From assembly GCF_000616095.1 (NCBI RefSeq), contig NZ_BAMS01000002.1:124001-188000 (forward strand): a stretch of 64,000 bases of DNA. The letters run 5' to 3'. This DNA comes from Sneathiella glossodoripedis JCM 23214. Lineage in GTDB: Bacteria > Pseudomonadota > Alphaproteobacteria > Sneathiellales > Sneathiellaceae. The notes under the pieces are model-generated. The model searched no databases. It saw only the letters and a program-made list of their open reading frames with translations, and was not told the origin of the DNA. Shown here in pieces: positions 26,266 through 36,356 of the stretch (positions within the stretch are counted from its first letter, which is position 1; every line of letters begins with the position of its first letter). The position numbers and the translations under genes were made by a program.

Positions 26266-26610
26266 TCAGTCTTCTTCCTTGGGTTTAAGGAGCCTTAAAT
26301 AACCCTGCATCTGCATATCGGGAACTTCTTCGGCGACACCATCAATTTTGATGTTTTCGCCGTCGATGATCCCTTCGATAAAAATTGTCAGATCATCAAG
26401 ACCAAATACAGATGCGATCGGGACATTGGGGGCATAGCGCCGGGCATGTATCCGGATTTTAATTCCCGGTCCGCTTTCATCGAGTTTATATTCGCCGATA
26501 TAGCACAGAGCTGAATTCCCGCCATTAGCCAGCCCATTGGCCAGATAAAGAACGCCGGTTCCAACACCAAAGGGCGTTTCAAATTCCCCTGAATATAAAC
26601 CTTCAATCAT
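26266..26610 (-). CDS. GrlR-like regulatory protein
   Basis: A 114-residue beta-barrel protein beginning MIEGLYSGEFETPFGVGTGV, with GNSALCYIGEYKLDESGPGI and DDLTIFIEGIIDGENIKIDG. This matches the GrlR group, named for a negative regulator of the LEE type III secretion genes in pathogenic E. coli. Distant homologues are scattered in proteobacteria and their role is unclear. The longer frame adds 11 residues upstream without a better start. It is convergent with the last phage gene, nine bases apart. Confidence 0.7.
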   Translation of the reverse strand: MIEGLYSGEFETPFGVGTGVLYLANGLANGGNSALCYIGEYKLDESGPGIKIRIHARRYAPNVPIASVFGLDDLTIFIEGIIDGENIKIDGVAEEVPDMQMQGYLRLLKPKEED

Positions 26611-26760
26611 TCGGTTGCCTCCTTCAGCACCACAAACTTCCATAAACTTAAGAGAAATATTAAAGTAAAGAAAATGAATATAAGGTTAGCGAGTTGCTAA
26701 TGTTTGTCTGAAACGAAGGTTTTTTCCAAATTTGTGCCGATTTTGACCAAAATGTGGGTG

Positions 26761-26870
26761 AAAAATACCTGATATTGGGGATTTGCACCTTTAAGTTAGT
26801 AAAATAAAATATTATACACCCCACAAACGGGGGATGCGAGGGGTTACCCGCTTCGTTAAAAAAGTGTAAA
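26761..26870 (+). promoter_or_regulatory. Control region and leader of RTX gene 1
   Basis: Copy 1 of an element repeated upstream of both RTX genes. It contains a half-conserved palindrome CCTGATATTGGG (26768-26779), TGCAC and TTTAAGTTAGTAAAA, then hairpin A (CCCC-ACAAAC-GGGG, 26819-26832), hairpin B with core GGG-TTA-CCC (26841-26848), and the box CGTTAAAAAAGTGTAAA. The rest of the 321-base gap from 26611 holds no gene that I can see. Confidence 0.65.
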
Positions 26871-26931
26871 GTTTTAGATAAATTTGTTTGCTTTGTAAGA
26901 TTAAAGCAAAATTTTGTTGGGGAAAATGACC

Positions 26932-29829
26932 ATGGCTATCTTTGATGCGCTGAAAACGTCCAGAATTGAGTTGAATGTACCCTCACTTGAAAATGCGACA
27001 TATGCGATTGAGGGCTCTGATCTCATCATTACAGTGCCGGGCGAAGCTGAAGCGATTGTCATCAATAATTTTGCTGTAGCTGTTGAAAGCGGCGCACCGC
27101 TTGAGCTAGTGACAACTGATGGTGTTGTGAGTGAGCTGGAAGAATTGCAGGCGGCGATTGATGCATCAAGCATCGGTGAAGTTGCCCCGGCAGCAGGTCC
27201 ACAAGGTGGTACAGGCGGCACTGGCGGCGGCGCAGGTTTTGCCCCCAATCAAAATGAAGGCATCGGCGAAGGGCTGGGCATTGATGGTCTGCTCGCCGGA
27301 ACAGCGCTTGAATTTGGCGGTGAAGGAGAGGAAGAAGTTATTCAACCACTTCTGGCGGAAGCGACACCGGTTGAAACTGACCCCTGTAACGCCTTGTTTG
27401 AAGAGAAGGTCGCAGCGTTTCGGAGTTCATTCCGCGGTGATCCGGAATTTGATGATCCCAACGGCTTTAAATACTATTATGATAATGTCGTGGTGTCGGG
27501 CGATGGCAATGATCCCAATCATGTGTCCAACCAGCCATCAGCTAGCTATGAGCATGGCATTGATATCAATGCGACTGGATCGCTATCACAAGCCAATGAT
27601 TTGATGAATTCAACCAATGTCAATGAAGAAACCCGCGTAATCGTTGGTGATGAATTTGTTGATGAGGATTCAGACGACTATAACGGCAACCTAGAACTGT
27701 CAGCAGAATTTATTGGCAACAATCAGGTGGTAAGCGTTTACAACGATAAAATTCAGGGTACTGCCAATACAACTGCTATTTTCGGCGATGCACTTATTGA
27801 TTCTGATCCATATGATCAGGATAGGTTCGATGTTGAAAGCAAGTTCGATATCTCTGGCACAGGTGAAAGCACAAGCAATAATAATACGGTAACTTCAAAT
27901 AGCGACGAGATTATTGCAGGTGTTCAAACACGGGTTATTTCCGGTGATATTGGTCGTGTTACTGATGATCGTGAATTTTTGAACGATCGTAATAACGATG
28001 CAACTATCGGGATCAGTGTTACGCACAGCTTTTCCGATGACGATGGATCAACGGAAGCGCGCAATAATGTCTTCAGCGCTAACGAAGACTTGATTGATGC
28101 AAGCGCAGTGGAGCCTGGCTATATATACCGCGGTTTGGGAAATGTGATTTCGGGTGATGCGCTGAGCGGCGGTACGCACCTTGTTGAAGATGATATGTAT
28201 GGCCGTCAGATAATTGGCGGATCAACGGGTCCGCTGAATATTACTTTGTCAAGTGAGTTTACGGTCAGCTTTACAGGCGAAGCAGTTTATTCAGACAATG
28301 AAATGCGGTCTATGAATGATCTGATTATCGGTAGCGATGGCATGGATGTTATTGCCGGTGATGCGCTGCTGGATGCAGACTACATGTATGGCGGTCAGTC
28401 GAATGACATGTCCGATACCCGGGTCAATATGGACTTTTATGTTGATTTGGCCGCGACGGGCACAATTACATTTGAATATCTGGATGAAGATGAAGTTGTC
28501 ATTCCAATTAATGGCGGCACGATCGAGAATAACCAGTTCATTTCCAACAATGATGTTATCGATGGTGGGGCAGGCACCGATTTCATTGCCGGTGATGTCC
28601 TTTTGACGGCGAATGACTCCTATTACTATTTTGGTGGAACGGGTGAGCCATCAATCGTCGATATGTATTTTAATGTGTCCTTGGATGCAGCAGGGCAAGA
28701 CAGCCTTGAAGGCGGTGAGGGTAATGATACGCTCTATTCCGCAGATGGCGGGACTATCAGCGGGAACCTGTTCAGCGCCTATAATGACATTATTCGCGGC
28801 GATGACGGAACCGTTCAGGACGGTATGTATGGGGATTTCATGTATGGATCTTCCGACTTCCTGGTTGGTGATGTGATGGTAGCGGATCCTAATGGATCGC
28901 TTGTACAATTCGAAGCAGATTATTCAATTTCCAGTTCTAGTGATGATGATGAAACACCGGGAGTTGTTGAAAATAATACGGTGGAAGCCTGGAACGATAC
29001 GCTGATCGGCGGTGCTGGTAATGACATTATGGTCGGTGATGTCTTCTTCATGAGTGGCCATGAAGAATATACTTACAATTATCTCGATCTGCAGGTATTC
29101 GGCAGTGTTGATGATGATGTTACGGAAACTGAGAAGGAAATGTCCCTCTTTAACGATTTGCTGTGCGGCGGAGATGGTAACGATGTGCTGATCGGTGATT
29201 TCTTTGGCTATTACCAATATGGCAATGGTGAAAGAGGCAACTTTGATTTGATTTATTACACCGATGAATATGAAGGTACCCAAGAATATTTCGGTGAATC
29301 AGGTTTCGTGGATGCCGATGGCCTGCTGCGTGCGGATATGTTCAATGACACGCTGCGCGGTGATGCCGGTGATGACATGCTGTATGGTCAGCTCGGTGAT
29401 GACCTGCTGGTCGGCGGTGAAGGTGCGGATACCTTTGTTTATGAAGGAAATGACGGCTGGGAATACACCGTTGAATATACCGGTGACGCCGATGATACAG
29501 ATGGCGTGCTCATCGAGGTTTTCAATGACAATGAAGCCCGCACTGATGGACATGATACCATTCAGGATTTCAACCACATTCTGGAGGGTGATTTCATCAA
29601 TCTGGATGAGCTGTTTGATAATCTTGGGATACTGGCGAGTGTTGATCGTGCGGCCCAGGTTAATATTACAGATAATGTTGTAACCGTTGAAGGCATCGAT
29701 AACTTCTCCATCACTGTTCAGGGCGATGATCTTGATGAGGTGAGTGCAGCGGATAACTACAGTTATCAGGAGCTGTTTGACATCGGTATCGATGTTGGCG
29801 GACTGGAATTCCCTTCCGACGTTAGTTGA
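26932..29829 (+). CDS. RTX secreted protein 1
   Basis: A 965-residue acidic protein, probably exported by a type I system. Residues 1-85 (MAIFDALKTSRIELNVPSLE...) precede a Gly-rich linker GPQGGTGGTGGGAGF, a layout reminiscent of the N-terminal retention region of large LapA-like RTX adhesins. The body consists of about ten units in which a short ND-x-I-x-G ... IxGD calcium-binding turn is followed by 40-70 residues of beta-rich insertion. Classical tandem nonapeptides occur only near the end (LRGDAGDDMLYGQLGDDLLV). The C-terminus (HDTIQDFNHILEGDFINLDE) is a typical type I secretion region. ATG 26932 matches the start of the paralogue and has GGGGA ten bases upstream. Confidence 0.82.
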   Translation: MAIFDALKTSRIELNVPSLENATYAIEGSDLIITVPGEAEAIVINNFAVAVESGAPLELVTTDGVVSELEELQAAIDASSIGEVAPAAGPQGGTGGTGGGAGFAPNQNEGIGEGLGIDGLLAGTALEFGGEGEEEVIQPLLAEATPVETDPCNALFEEKVAAFRSSFRGDPEFDDPNGFKYYYDNVVVSGDGNDPNHVSNQPSASYEHGIDINATGSLSQANDLMNSTNVNEETRVIVGDEFVDEDSDDYNGNLELSAEFIGNNQVVSVYNDKIQGTANTTAIFGDALIDSDPYDQDRFDVESKFDISGTGESTSNNNTVTSNSDEIIAGVQTRVISGDIGRVTDDREFLNDRNNDATIGISVTHSFSDDDGSTEARNNVFSANEDLIDASAVEPGYIYRGLGNVISGDALSGGTHLVEDDMYGRQIIGGSTGPLNITLSSEFTVSFTGEAVYSDNEMRSMNDLIIGSDGMDVIAGDALLDADYMYGGQSNDMSDTRVNMDFYVDLAATGTITFEYLDEDEVVIPINGGTIENNQFISNNDVIDGGAGTDFIAGDVLLTANDSYYYFGGTGEPSIVDMYFNVSLDAAGQDSLEGGEGNDTLYSADGGTISGNLFSAYNDIIRGDDGTVQDGMYGDFMYGSSDFLVGDVMVADPNGSLVQFEADYSISSSSDDDETPGVVENNTVEAWNDTLIGGAGNDIMVGDVFFMSGHEEYTYNYLDLQVFGSVDDDVTETEKEMSLFNDLLCGGDGNDVLIGDFFGYYQYGNGERGNFDLIYYTDEYEGTQEYFGESGFVDADGLLRADMFNDTLRGDAGDDMLYGQLGDDLLVGGEGADTFVYEGNDGWEYTVEYTGDADDTDGVLIEVFNDNEARTDGHDTIQDFNHILEGDFINLDELFDNLGILASVDRAAQVNITDNVVTVEGIDNFSITVQGDDLDEVSAADNYSYQELFDIGIDVGGLEFPSDVS

Positions 29830-29845
29830 TAGACAGTCTATAAAT

Positions 29846-29890
29846 TAAAAAAACCCGCTGCGTGATCAGGTCATGCAGCGGGTTTTTTTT
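29846..29890 (+). terminator. Terminator of RTX gene 1
   Basis: A 14-bp stem (AAAAAACCCGCTGC pairing with GCAGCGGGTTTTTT), a 13-base loop and a T run. A near-identical stem ends RTX gene 2. Confidence 0.9.
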
Positions 29891-29930
29891 ATGTTCAAAT
29901 GGCACAGGATCTGGGGAAAAAAGCGCAGAA

Positions 29931-30037
29931 AATACCCAATATTGGGGAAATGCACTTTTAAGTTGGTAAAAAAAAATGTCATTCACCCCACAAACGGGGG
30001 ATGCCGGAGATTATCCGGATCGTTAAAAAAGTGTAAA
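29931..30037 (+). promoter_or_regulatory. Control region and leader of RTX gene 2
   Basis: Copy 2 of the repeated element. It has a perfect 12-bp palindrome CCCAATATTGGG (29935-29946), TGCAC, TTTTAAGTTGGTAAA, hairpin A (CCCC-ACAAAC-GGGG), hairpin B (CCGGA-GATTA-TCCGG, 30004-30018) and the same CGTTAAAAAAGTGTAAA box. Hairpin B differs in sequence from copy 1 but keeps base pairing. Confidence 0.7.
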
Positions 30038-30101
30038 TTTTTAGACAAATGTGATTACTTTCGTTTTTGTAGAGTAACAGTTAGTTGGGGATTAGTAGAT
30101 T

Positions 30102-32973
30102 ATGGCTATTTTTGATGCGCTTAAGACTTCCAGAATTGAGCTGAATGTTCAGTCACTTGAAAATGCGACATATGCGATTGAAGGGACTGACCTAATCATT
30201 ACAGTACCGGGTGAACAGGAAGCAATTGTCATCAATAATTTTGCTGTTGCAGTTGAAAGTGGCGCACCGCTGGAATTGGTGACAAATGACGGTGTTGTTG
30301 CTGAACTGGAAGAGTTGCAGGCAGCCATTGATGCATCAAGCATCGGTGAAGTCGCCCCGGCAGCCGGACCACAAGGTGGTACAGGCGGTACTGGCGGCGG
30401 CGCAGGATTTGCCCCCAATCAGAATGAAGGCATTGGCGAAGGTCTTGGTGTAGACGGCCTGCTGAGCGGCACATCCCTTGATCTTGGCGGTGAAACCGAA
30501 GGAGAGGCACTTCAGCCACTTATAATCGAATCTGCTGCATCGGTTGAAACTGACCCATGTAACGCCATGTTTGAAGATAAAGTTGCGGCGTTCCGCGATT
30601 CATTCCGCAGCGAGCCGGAATTTGATAACCCCAACGGGTTTAAATACTATCAAAAGGATTATATCGTTTCCGGCGATGGAAATGATCCGGAACATAATTC
30701 ATTTGATCCATCCAACTCCTTCGATCACGGTATTGATCTGACCATTGAAGGATCGCTGTCCCAGTCAAATGACGTGATGAATGCCTCAAATATCGAAGAG
30801 GAAACCCACGTAATTGTCGGTGATGAATTCATCGATGAAAACACCTATCATTACAATGGTGATGTTGATGCGTCAGCCGAATTTATCGGTAACAATCAGA
30901 CAGTTAGCGTCTTTAATGACAATATTACAGGGACGGAAGAAACGATCGCTATTTTTGGTGACACACTAATAGAATCCCAACCCTATTATCAGGGTAACTT
31001 TGATCTCAATAGCCAGTTTGATTTCTCCGCCAATGATGATGAAACCGGGTCAACCAACAATAATACGATGACGGTTTATGGCGATGAAATTGTGGCCGGT
31101 GCGAACACCCAAACAATCGCCGGCGATATTGGCCGCGCAACTGCCGATTGGGATTTCGATAATTACTATCCTACACAGATCGGCATCAGTGTTACCCACA
31201 GTTTTTCTGATGATGATGGATCAACAGAAGCCCGTAACAATGTTTATGTTGCCAATGAAGATTTGATCGATGCCAGTGGTGTGACACCCAGCATGTCATA
31301 TTTTGGTGTTGGAACCGTTATTTCCGGTGATGCACTGAGTGGTGGCACAGATCTAATCGATGATAACATTTATGGCGGCGTGCAGCGCATTGGTGAGACA
31401 ACAGGTCCTCTGTATATTTCCCTGACAACTGAATATACGGTTAGCCTGACAGGCGACTCTGTTTATTCAGACAATGAAATGCGCTCGATGAATGACCTGA
31501 TTATCGGGAGCGATGGTCTGGATTTAATCGCTGGTGATGCGCTTATCATGAGCGACGACATGTATGGCGGGTTTGGAAATGACTCCTCAGTCAGCGGTGT
31601 TGAGATTGATTTTGAAGTGGATCTTCAGGCAACTGGATCAGTCGATTATTCATATGATTCAGATGAAAATTTAACTCTGGATATCAAAGATGGTTCCACA
31701 ATCGAAAATAATAAATTCTCAGGTCACAATGATGTAATTGATGGCGGCGCTGGTGCAGACTTCATTGCCGGTGACGTTGCCCTGATGACGCAGAATTATT
31801 TACAGTTCGAAGGTGGTGAGCCTTCTGTGGTCACATTGGATGTGGATGTATCTTTCGATGCTGTTGGCTCCACCCGGTACTTCGGTAGTGAAGAAGAGCA
31901 GGAAGGCCCTTTCACAGCCGAAGGCGGCATTATTCGCAACAACGAAATCAATGTCTTTAACGACATTATTCGGGGTGACGACGGAACCGTTCAGGATGGC
32001 ACATTTGGCGATGGTATGTACGGATCTACCGATTTTCTGGTTGGTGATGTACTGGCCCTTGATACAAACGGGACAATCATCGAATTCGAAGCGAGTTTCT
32101 CCGTCTCGGAAGCTTACAACGATGACCCGCAGAACGATCGAAAATAACACGGTAAATGCCTGGAACGATACGTTGATCGGTGGTGCTGGTAACGACATTA
32201 TGGTCGGTGACGCCATGTTCTTCATCGGTGCAGAAGATAATTATATCGACATTCAGTTGAACCAGAATCTGGAAGATACAGACGCAGAAAAGCAGACAGA
32301 AATGTCTTTGTTTAACGATCTGCTCTGTGGTGGTGATGGCAATGATATGATGTTCGGCGATTTCTCTGGTACTTACCAGTTTGGAAATGTCGACGATTAT
32401 GACTATAACTACGCCTCTAACACCGAGCCATATGAATATGAGCTCACCTTTATCGATGATAATGGTCAGTTGATCGCAAATATGTTCAACGACACACTGC
32501 GCGGTGATGCCGGTGATGACATGCTTTATGGTCAACTTGGTGATGATGTGCTGGTTGGCGGTGAAGGCGCGGATACCTTTGTTTATGAAGGTAGCGATAA
32601 CTGGGAATACTCCGTTGAATACACTGAAGAGTTTGGTGATAGCGACGGTGTGGTCATTGAGGTTTTCAACGACAATGAAGCCCACACAGATGGACATGAT
32701 ACCATTCAGGATTTCAATCATATTCTGGAAGGTGATTTCATCAATCTGGATGAGCTGTTTGATAATCTTGGTATCTGGCAGAAGAACGATCGCGCTGAGC
32801 AGGTCAATATTGAAGACAATGTGATCACGGTTGAAGGGATCGAGAATTTCTCCATAACGGTACAGGGCGATACTCTTGATAATGTAAGTGCCGGCGACAA
32901 TTACAATTACGATCAACTGTTTGATATGGGGATCGATGTTGGCGGTATTGTATTACCGGTTGACGTTAGCTAA
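30102..32973 (+). CDS. RTX secreted protein 2 (frameshift)
   Basis: A paralogue of RTX protein 1, about 956 residues, nearly identical over the first 115 residues and alignable throughout. The frame breaks near 32125-32134: one base too many (an extra A in CAGAACG) moves DDPQ out of TIENNTVNAWND. Removing it gives 957 codons, close to the 966 of paralogue 1. Dispersed IxGD turns, the C-terminal tandem repeats (LRGDAGDDMLYGQLGDDVLV) and the secretion tail (HDTIQDFNHILEGDFINLDE) are all kept. The two proteins differ most in the insertions between calcium turns. Probably secreted through TolC or an equivalent. Confidence 0.8.
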
Positions 32974-32992
32974 TCTGCGTTAAATCCATTTT

Positions 32993-33034
32993 AAAAACCC
33001 GCTGCGATTGACAAAGTCACGCAGCGGGTTTTTT
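32993..33034 (+). terminator. Terminator of RTX gene 2
   Basis: A 14-bp stem (AAAAACCCGCTGCG pairing with CGCAGCGGGTTTTT) with a 13-base loop and a T run. Stem as for RTX gene 1, loop different. Confidence 0.9.
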
Positions 33035-33060
33035 ATTGTGCAAAAGAAATTGGGGGATTG

Positions 33061-34979
33061 ATGGCAAGTCAAAATCTGGCAGCGATGCTGCAACAGGGAA
33101 AAGCTGCGGAAGTTGAGCGGATCTGTTTGCAGGAGTTCAAAAAAAGAGGCGGCATTGAGTTTCAGATGCTGTCCTATTATGTGCAGGCAACCGTGTCGCT
33201 TGGTAAAATTGACCAGACAATTGAACTACTCAAAAATATGTCGGCAAAAATGCCCGATCACGGAGGATTGCAGGACCAGCTCGCGCGGCTCTATTCCATG
33301 AAAGGGGATATGGATCTGGCGCTTGAGCATTCGGATATGGCGATCGCAAAGGCCCCGGATGTGCCCGATTTTTACAACGGGCGCGGCAATCTGTTTAAAT
33401 ATATGAACCGGTTTGAAGAGGCGCGGGAAGCCTATCAGAAAACGGTCGAGCTGGGCCCGCAATTGCCGATGGCGCATTTAAATCTGGGGCGGGTTTTACT
33501 GAAGCTGGAGCGGTTTGAAGAGGCGGAGAAATGTTTTGCCAGAGCGCTCGAGCTTAGCGGAGATGAATTGGCTCTTTACTCAGGGTATGTGGGTTCGGAA
33601 TTTGCTGCAATTGAACAGTATGACAAGGCCCGCCAGATGTACGCAAAGGGCTTGGAGCAATACCCTGAAGACGGGTTTTTGCATGAATATATGGGAATGG
33701 CCCTGCGCCGTCTGAGCCGGTTTGAGGAGGCCGATGCGGCATTTCGGACAGCGGCGCGAATTCATCCGGAAAAATCGAGCGTCTATAATCACTGGGCTCT
33801 GTTGAAACGTGATAATGGTGATTTTGATGGTGCGGAAGATCTGTTTCAAAAAGCGATCAAGCTGGATGAGAAAAATGCGCAGGCCTATTCCAACTACGCC
33901 GCGTTAATGCGCCGCAAAGGCGATCTTACTCGCGCCAATGAGCTTTATGAAGTATCACTGGAAATCGCCCCCGATGCCATTAACACCCACTGCGCGCGCG
34001 CAAAAATTCACAAATTTGAGAAGGGGGATGCAGCCTTTCGTGATCTGGCCAGATTGCTCGGCAATGAATGGCTGTCTGATTTCGATCGGGCCAAGCTGCA
34101 ACTGGCGCTAGCAAAAGCGATGGAGGATGTGGGGAATTATCCCGCTGCTTTTGACCTTGCCAGTAAGGCCAATGTTCAATTTAAAAAGCTGCGCCCCTTT
34201 GATATTGATAAACACAAAAATTATCTGGTTCGGGTGGCAGAAAAATTCCCAAAAGCCAGCGCCCTTCCGCCTGCAAAGCCGGAATTGCCGCGCCTGATTC
34301 AGATTGTCGGCATGTCCCGATCAGGCAAAAGTCTGGTGGAAGAGGTTCTGTGTCATTCACCCGAGGTTTTCGGATTGGATGAAGACAAGGGCTTCATTAC
34401 GGAGATGAACGCTTTTTTGGGAGCTGAGGCATTCAAAAGCCATTCCCCGATTGCATAGACGATCTGACTGATGAGATGTGTGCTAGGCTTGGGGAAATCT
34501 ATTTGCAAAAGCTGCAACAGCGGGCCCCAAAAGCGAAATATTTCATCAATACCATTCCGGCAAGCTTTCCGTTTTTAGGGCTTTTGTATCGGTGTATTCC
34601 ATCCCTTGTGGTCATTAACTGTCAGCGTGATCCGCTGGATCAGGCCATTGAAAGCTATTTCAAGCATTATCAGGAAGGGAATGCCTATTCCTATGATCTG
34701 GCAACCACCGGGGAGTTCTGGCTGCATTATCGCAGTTTGATGCGACACTGGCAGAACCTCTATGGGGATAAAATCCTGACTGTGAATTATGAAGAGCTGG
34801 TAGAGCAAACCGAAAAAACCATCGCGCGTATCTTTGCCCATTGCGAGATAACGCCGCCCAAGTCCGTGAAGGATATTTCCTATCATGGGGACAATGTTGG
34901 ACGTTGGCGTCACTTTGAAGCAGAGTTAAAGCCGCTTATTCGCGCGTTTCAGAACACACAGGCGGTCGGGCAGAGCTGA
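33061..34979 (+). CDS. TPR-repeat sulfotransferase (frameshift)
   Basis: A two-part cytoplasmic protein of about 639 residues. Residues 1-400 are about ten TPR helical repeats (e.g. NRFEEAREAYQKTVELGPQL). The rest is a sulfotransferase: the PAPS 5'-phosphosulfate loop is IVGMSRSGKSLVEEVL near 411, and the 3'-phosphate motif is INCQRDPLDQAIESYFKHYQ. The frame breaks near 34444, where one T is lost before FPDCIDDLTDEM; the restored length is normal for the family. Such TPR-sulfotransferases may sulfate proteins or glycans. It begins 27 bases after the RTX terminator, with GGGGGA before the ATG. Whether it modifies the RTX proteins is unknown. Confidence 0.82.
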
Positions 34980-34998
34980 TCGGTATGATGTCAGGAGG

Positions 34999-35466
34999 TC
35001 AGGCTCTGGGGCCTGGGCTGTTGGCAAGGAGCCAGTCGAGGGCTTCGTCATAATCGGCAAAAATGCGAGTGGTTTCGCTATTTTCATCGGCGATGGCCTG
35101 ATACATGCGGGCAAGACCATGGGGCAGTGGATGCGGGGCATAGATCGCCGAGTGGTAATCATCGATTTGATGCTTGGTGAGAATTTCCATCGCAAAGCTG
35201 GCAACCTCATATAGGCCTTTTTCACCAAGTTTGAGCACGGAGGGGACACTGGCGTCGACAAATTCGTTCATGCCCGGCTTCCATAGATCAGATTCAAAAA
35301 AAGCACGGTAATCCGGGACAATATTTTCATCGGTGATCAGGCGCAGATAACGAGATGTGAAATAACGCTGCGACGGATCAACGATGAAATCAATGCCGTC
35401 TGTCGTCAGTAAATTGTCATTTGCGAGCATTTTGCCTTCGCAATCGCCAGTTTCGTTTAACATCAC
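34999..35466 (-). CDS. STAS-like small protein, copy A
   Basis: A 155-residue soluble protein: strand IDFIVDPSQRYFTSRYLRLI, then EFVDASVPSVLKLGEKGLYE, and HSAIYAPHPLPHGLARMYQA before RIFADYDEALDWLLANS. The alternating strands and helices and the GLARMYQA/FADYDEALDWL ending resemble SpoIIAA-like (STAS fold) proteins common in alphaproteobacteria. Function unknown. It pairs with a clear paralogue at 35664. The stop is 17 bases from the sulfotransferase stop, convergent. Confidence 0.6.
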   Translation of the reverse strand: MMLNETGDCEGKMLANDNLLTTDGIDFIVDPSQRYFTSRYLRLITDENIVPDYRAFFESDLWKPGMNEFVDASVPSVLKLGEKGLYEVASFAMEILTKHQIDDYHSAIYAPHPLPHGLARMYQAIADENSETTRIFADYDEALDWLLANSPGPRA

Positions 35467-35663
35467 TCAATCACTTAAAGTATCAGAAATTTGTAATTAA
35501 CAAACTAAAATTAACCATGTCCTAACATCAGGCAGGTCTCAATTCAATGATAAATATTATTATTATTCTAATGTTGTTAAGAAATGAATTTGCGGCGAGG
35601 GTGAGTAAAAAGAATGGCGTAAAAGCCATGCAAGAAGCTTGGTTGAAGCTGTTGGACCAGATA

Positions 35664-36131
35664 TCAGGTTCTGGGGCCGGAACTATTGGTTAGGAGCCAG
35701 TCAATTGCTTCGTTAAAATCGGCAAAAATGCGAGTTCTATGACTGCTTTTTTCGCTGACGGCCTGATACATGCGGGCGAGGCCATGAGGCAGCGGATGCG
35801 GCGCATAGATCGCTGACAAAGAATCCGTAACCTGATGGCTGGCGAGGAATTCTGCGGCATAGTTGGCGAGAGCTGAAAGACCTTTTGCACCAAATTTCAA
35901 TACAGATGGATCTCTGGCATCCACAAGTTCATTAATTCCCGGTTTCCAAAGGCCTGATTCAAAGAAAAGCTGATAGTCAGCAACAATGGTTTCATCTGTA
36001 ATAAGGCGCGCATAGCGGGACGTGACAAACCGCTCTGATGGGTCAAGGATGAAATCAATACCCTCTGTGGTCAATATGCTGTCATTCGCGAGCCACTTGC
36101 TGGCACAATTTTTCGTCTTTTTTAACATCAC
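35664..36131 (-). CDS. STAS-like small protein, copy B
   Basis: A 155-residue paralogue of the protein at 34999, same length and same order of motifs (GIDFILDPSERFVTSRYARL, LVDARDPSVLKFGAKGLSAL, HPLPHGLARMYQAVSEKSSH, FADFNEAIDWLLTNS). The two share the APHPLPHGLARMYQA stretch exactly. This is a recent tandem duplication. Both start with MML followed by a short cysteine-containing, Lys-rich leader. Function unknown. Confidence 0.6.
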   Translation of the reverse strand: MMLKKTKNCASKWLANDSILTTEGIDFILDPSERFVTSRYARLITDETIVADYQLFFESGLWKPGINELVDARDPSVLKFGAKGLSALANYAAEFLASHQVTDSLSAIYAPHPLPHGLARMYQAVSEKSSHRTRIFADFNEAIDWLLTNSSGPRT

Positions 36132-36356
36132 ACATTCACTTGAAAATGCCAGAAATTTTTGCTTAGCAAAATTGTATTAATGGAATTCTAATACTAGAAA
36201 GGAAATGCACCGCCATAATTGTAATATTTCTAATATAAAAAATAAACCGTTCTTTTGCGTTGCAGTTCAAAAAAACTCTCGTGAAGTCCTTGCAGGGCGG
36301 ATGGGATTTGTGCAGGCTGGGGCCCATAAAAAACGACATCCGAGGGAGGGGATGAA

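Noticed and set aside
26819-26860. Known cyclic-di-GMP, preQ1 or guanidine riboswitch
   Set aside because: I compared the leader with the conserved cores of these classes from memory and the key motifs are absent. It is kept only as an unclassified structured leader.
32077-32916. Long minus-strand open frame inside RTX gene 2
   Set aside because: No domain or start signal. It is the reverse of an acidic, Asp-rich coding region, which tends to give open antisense frames.
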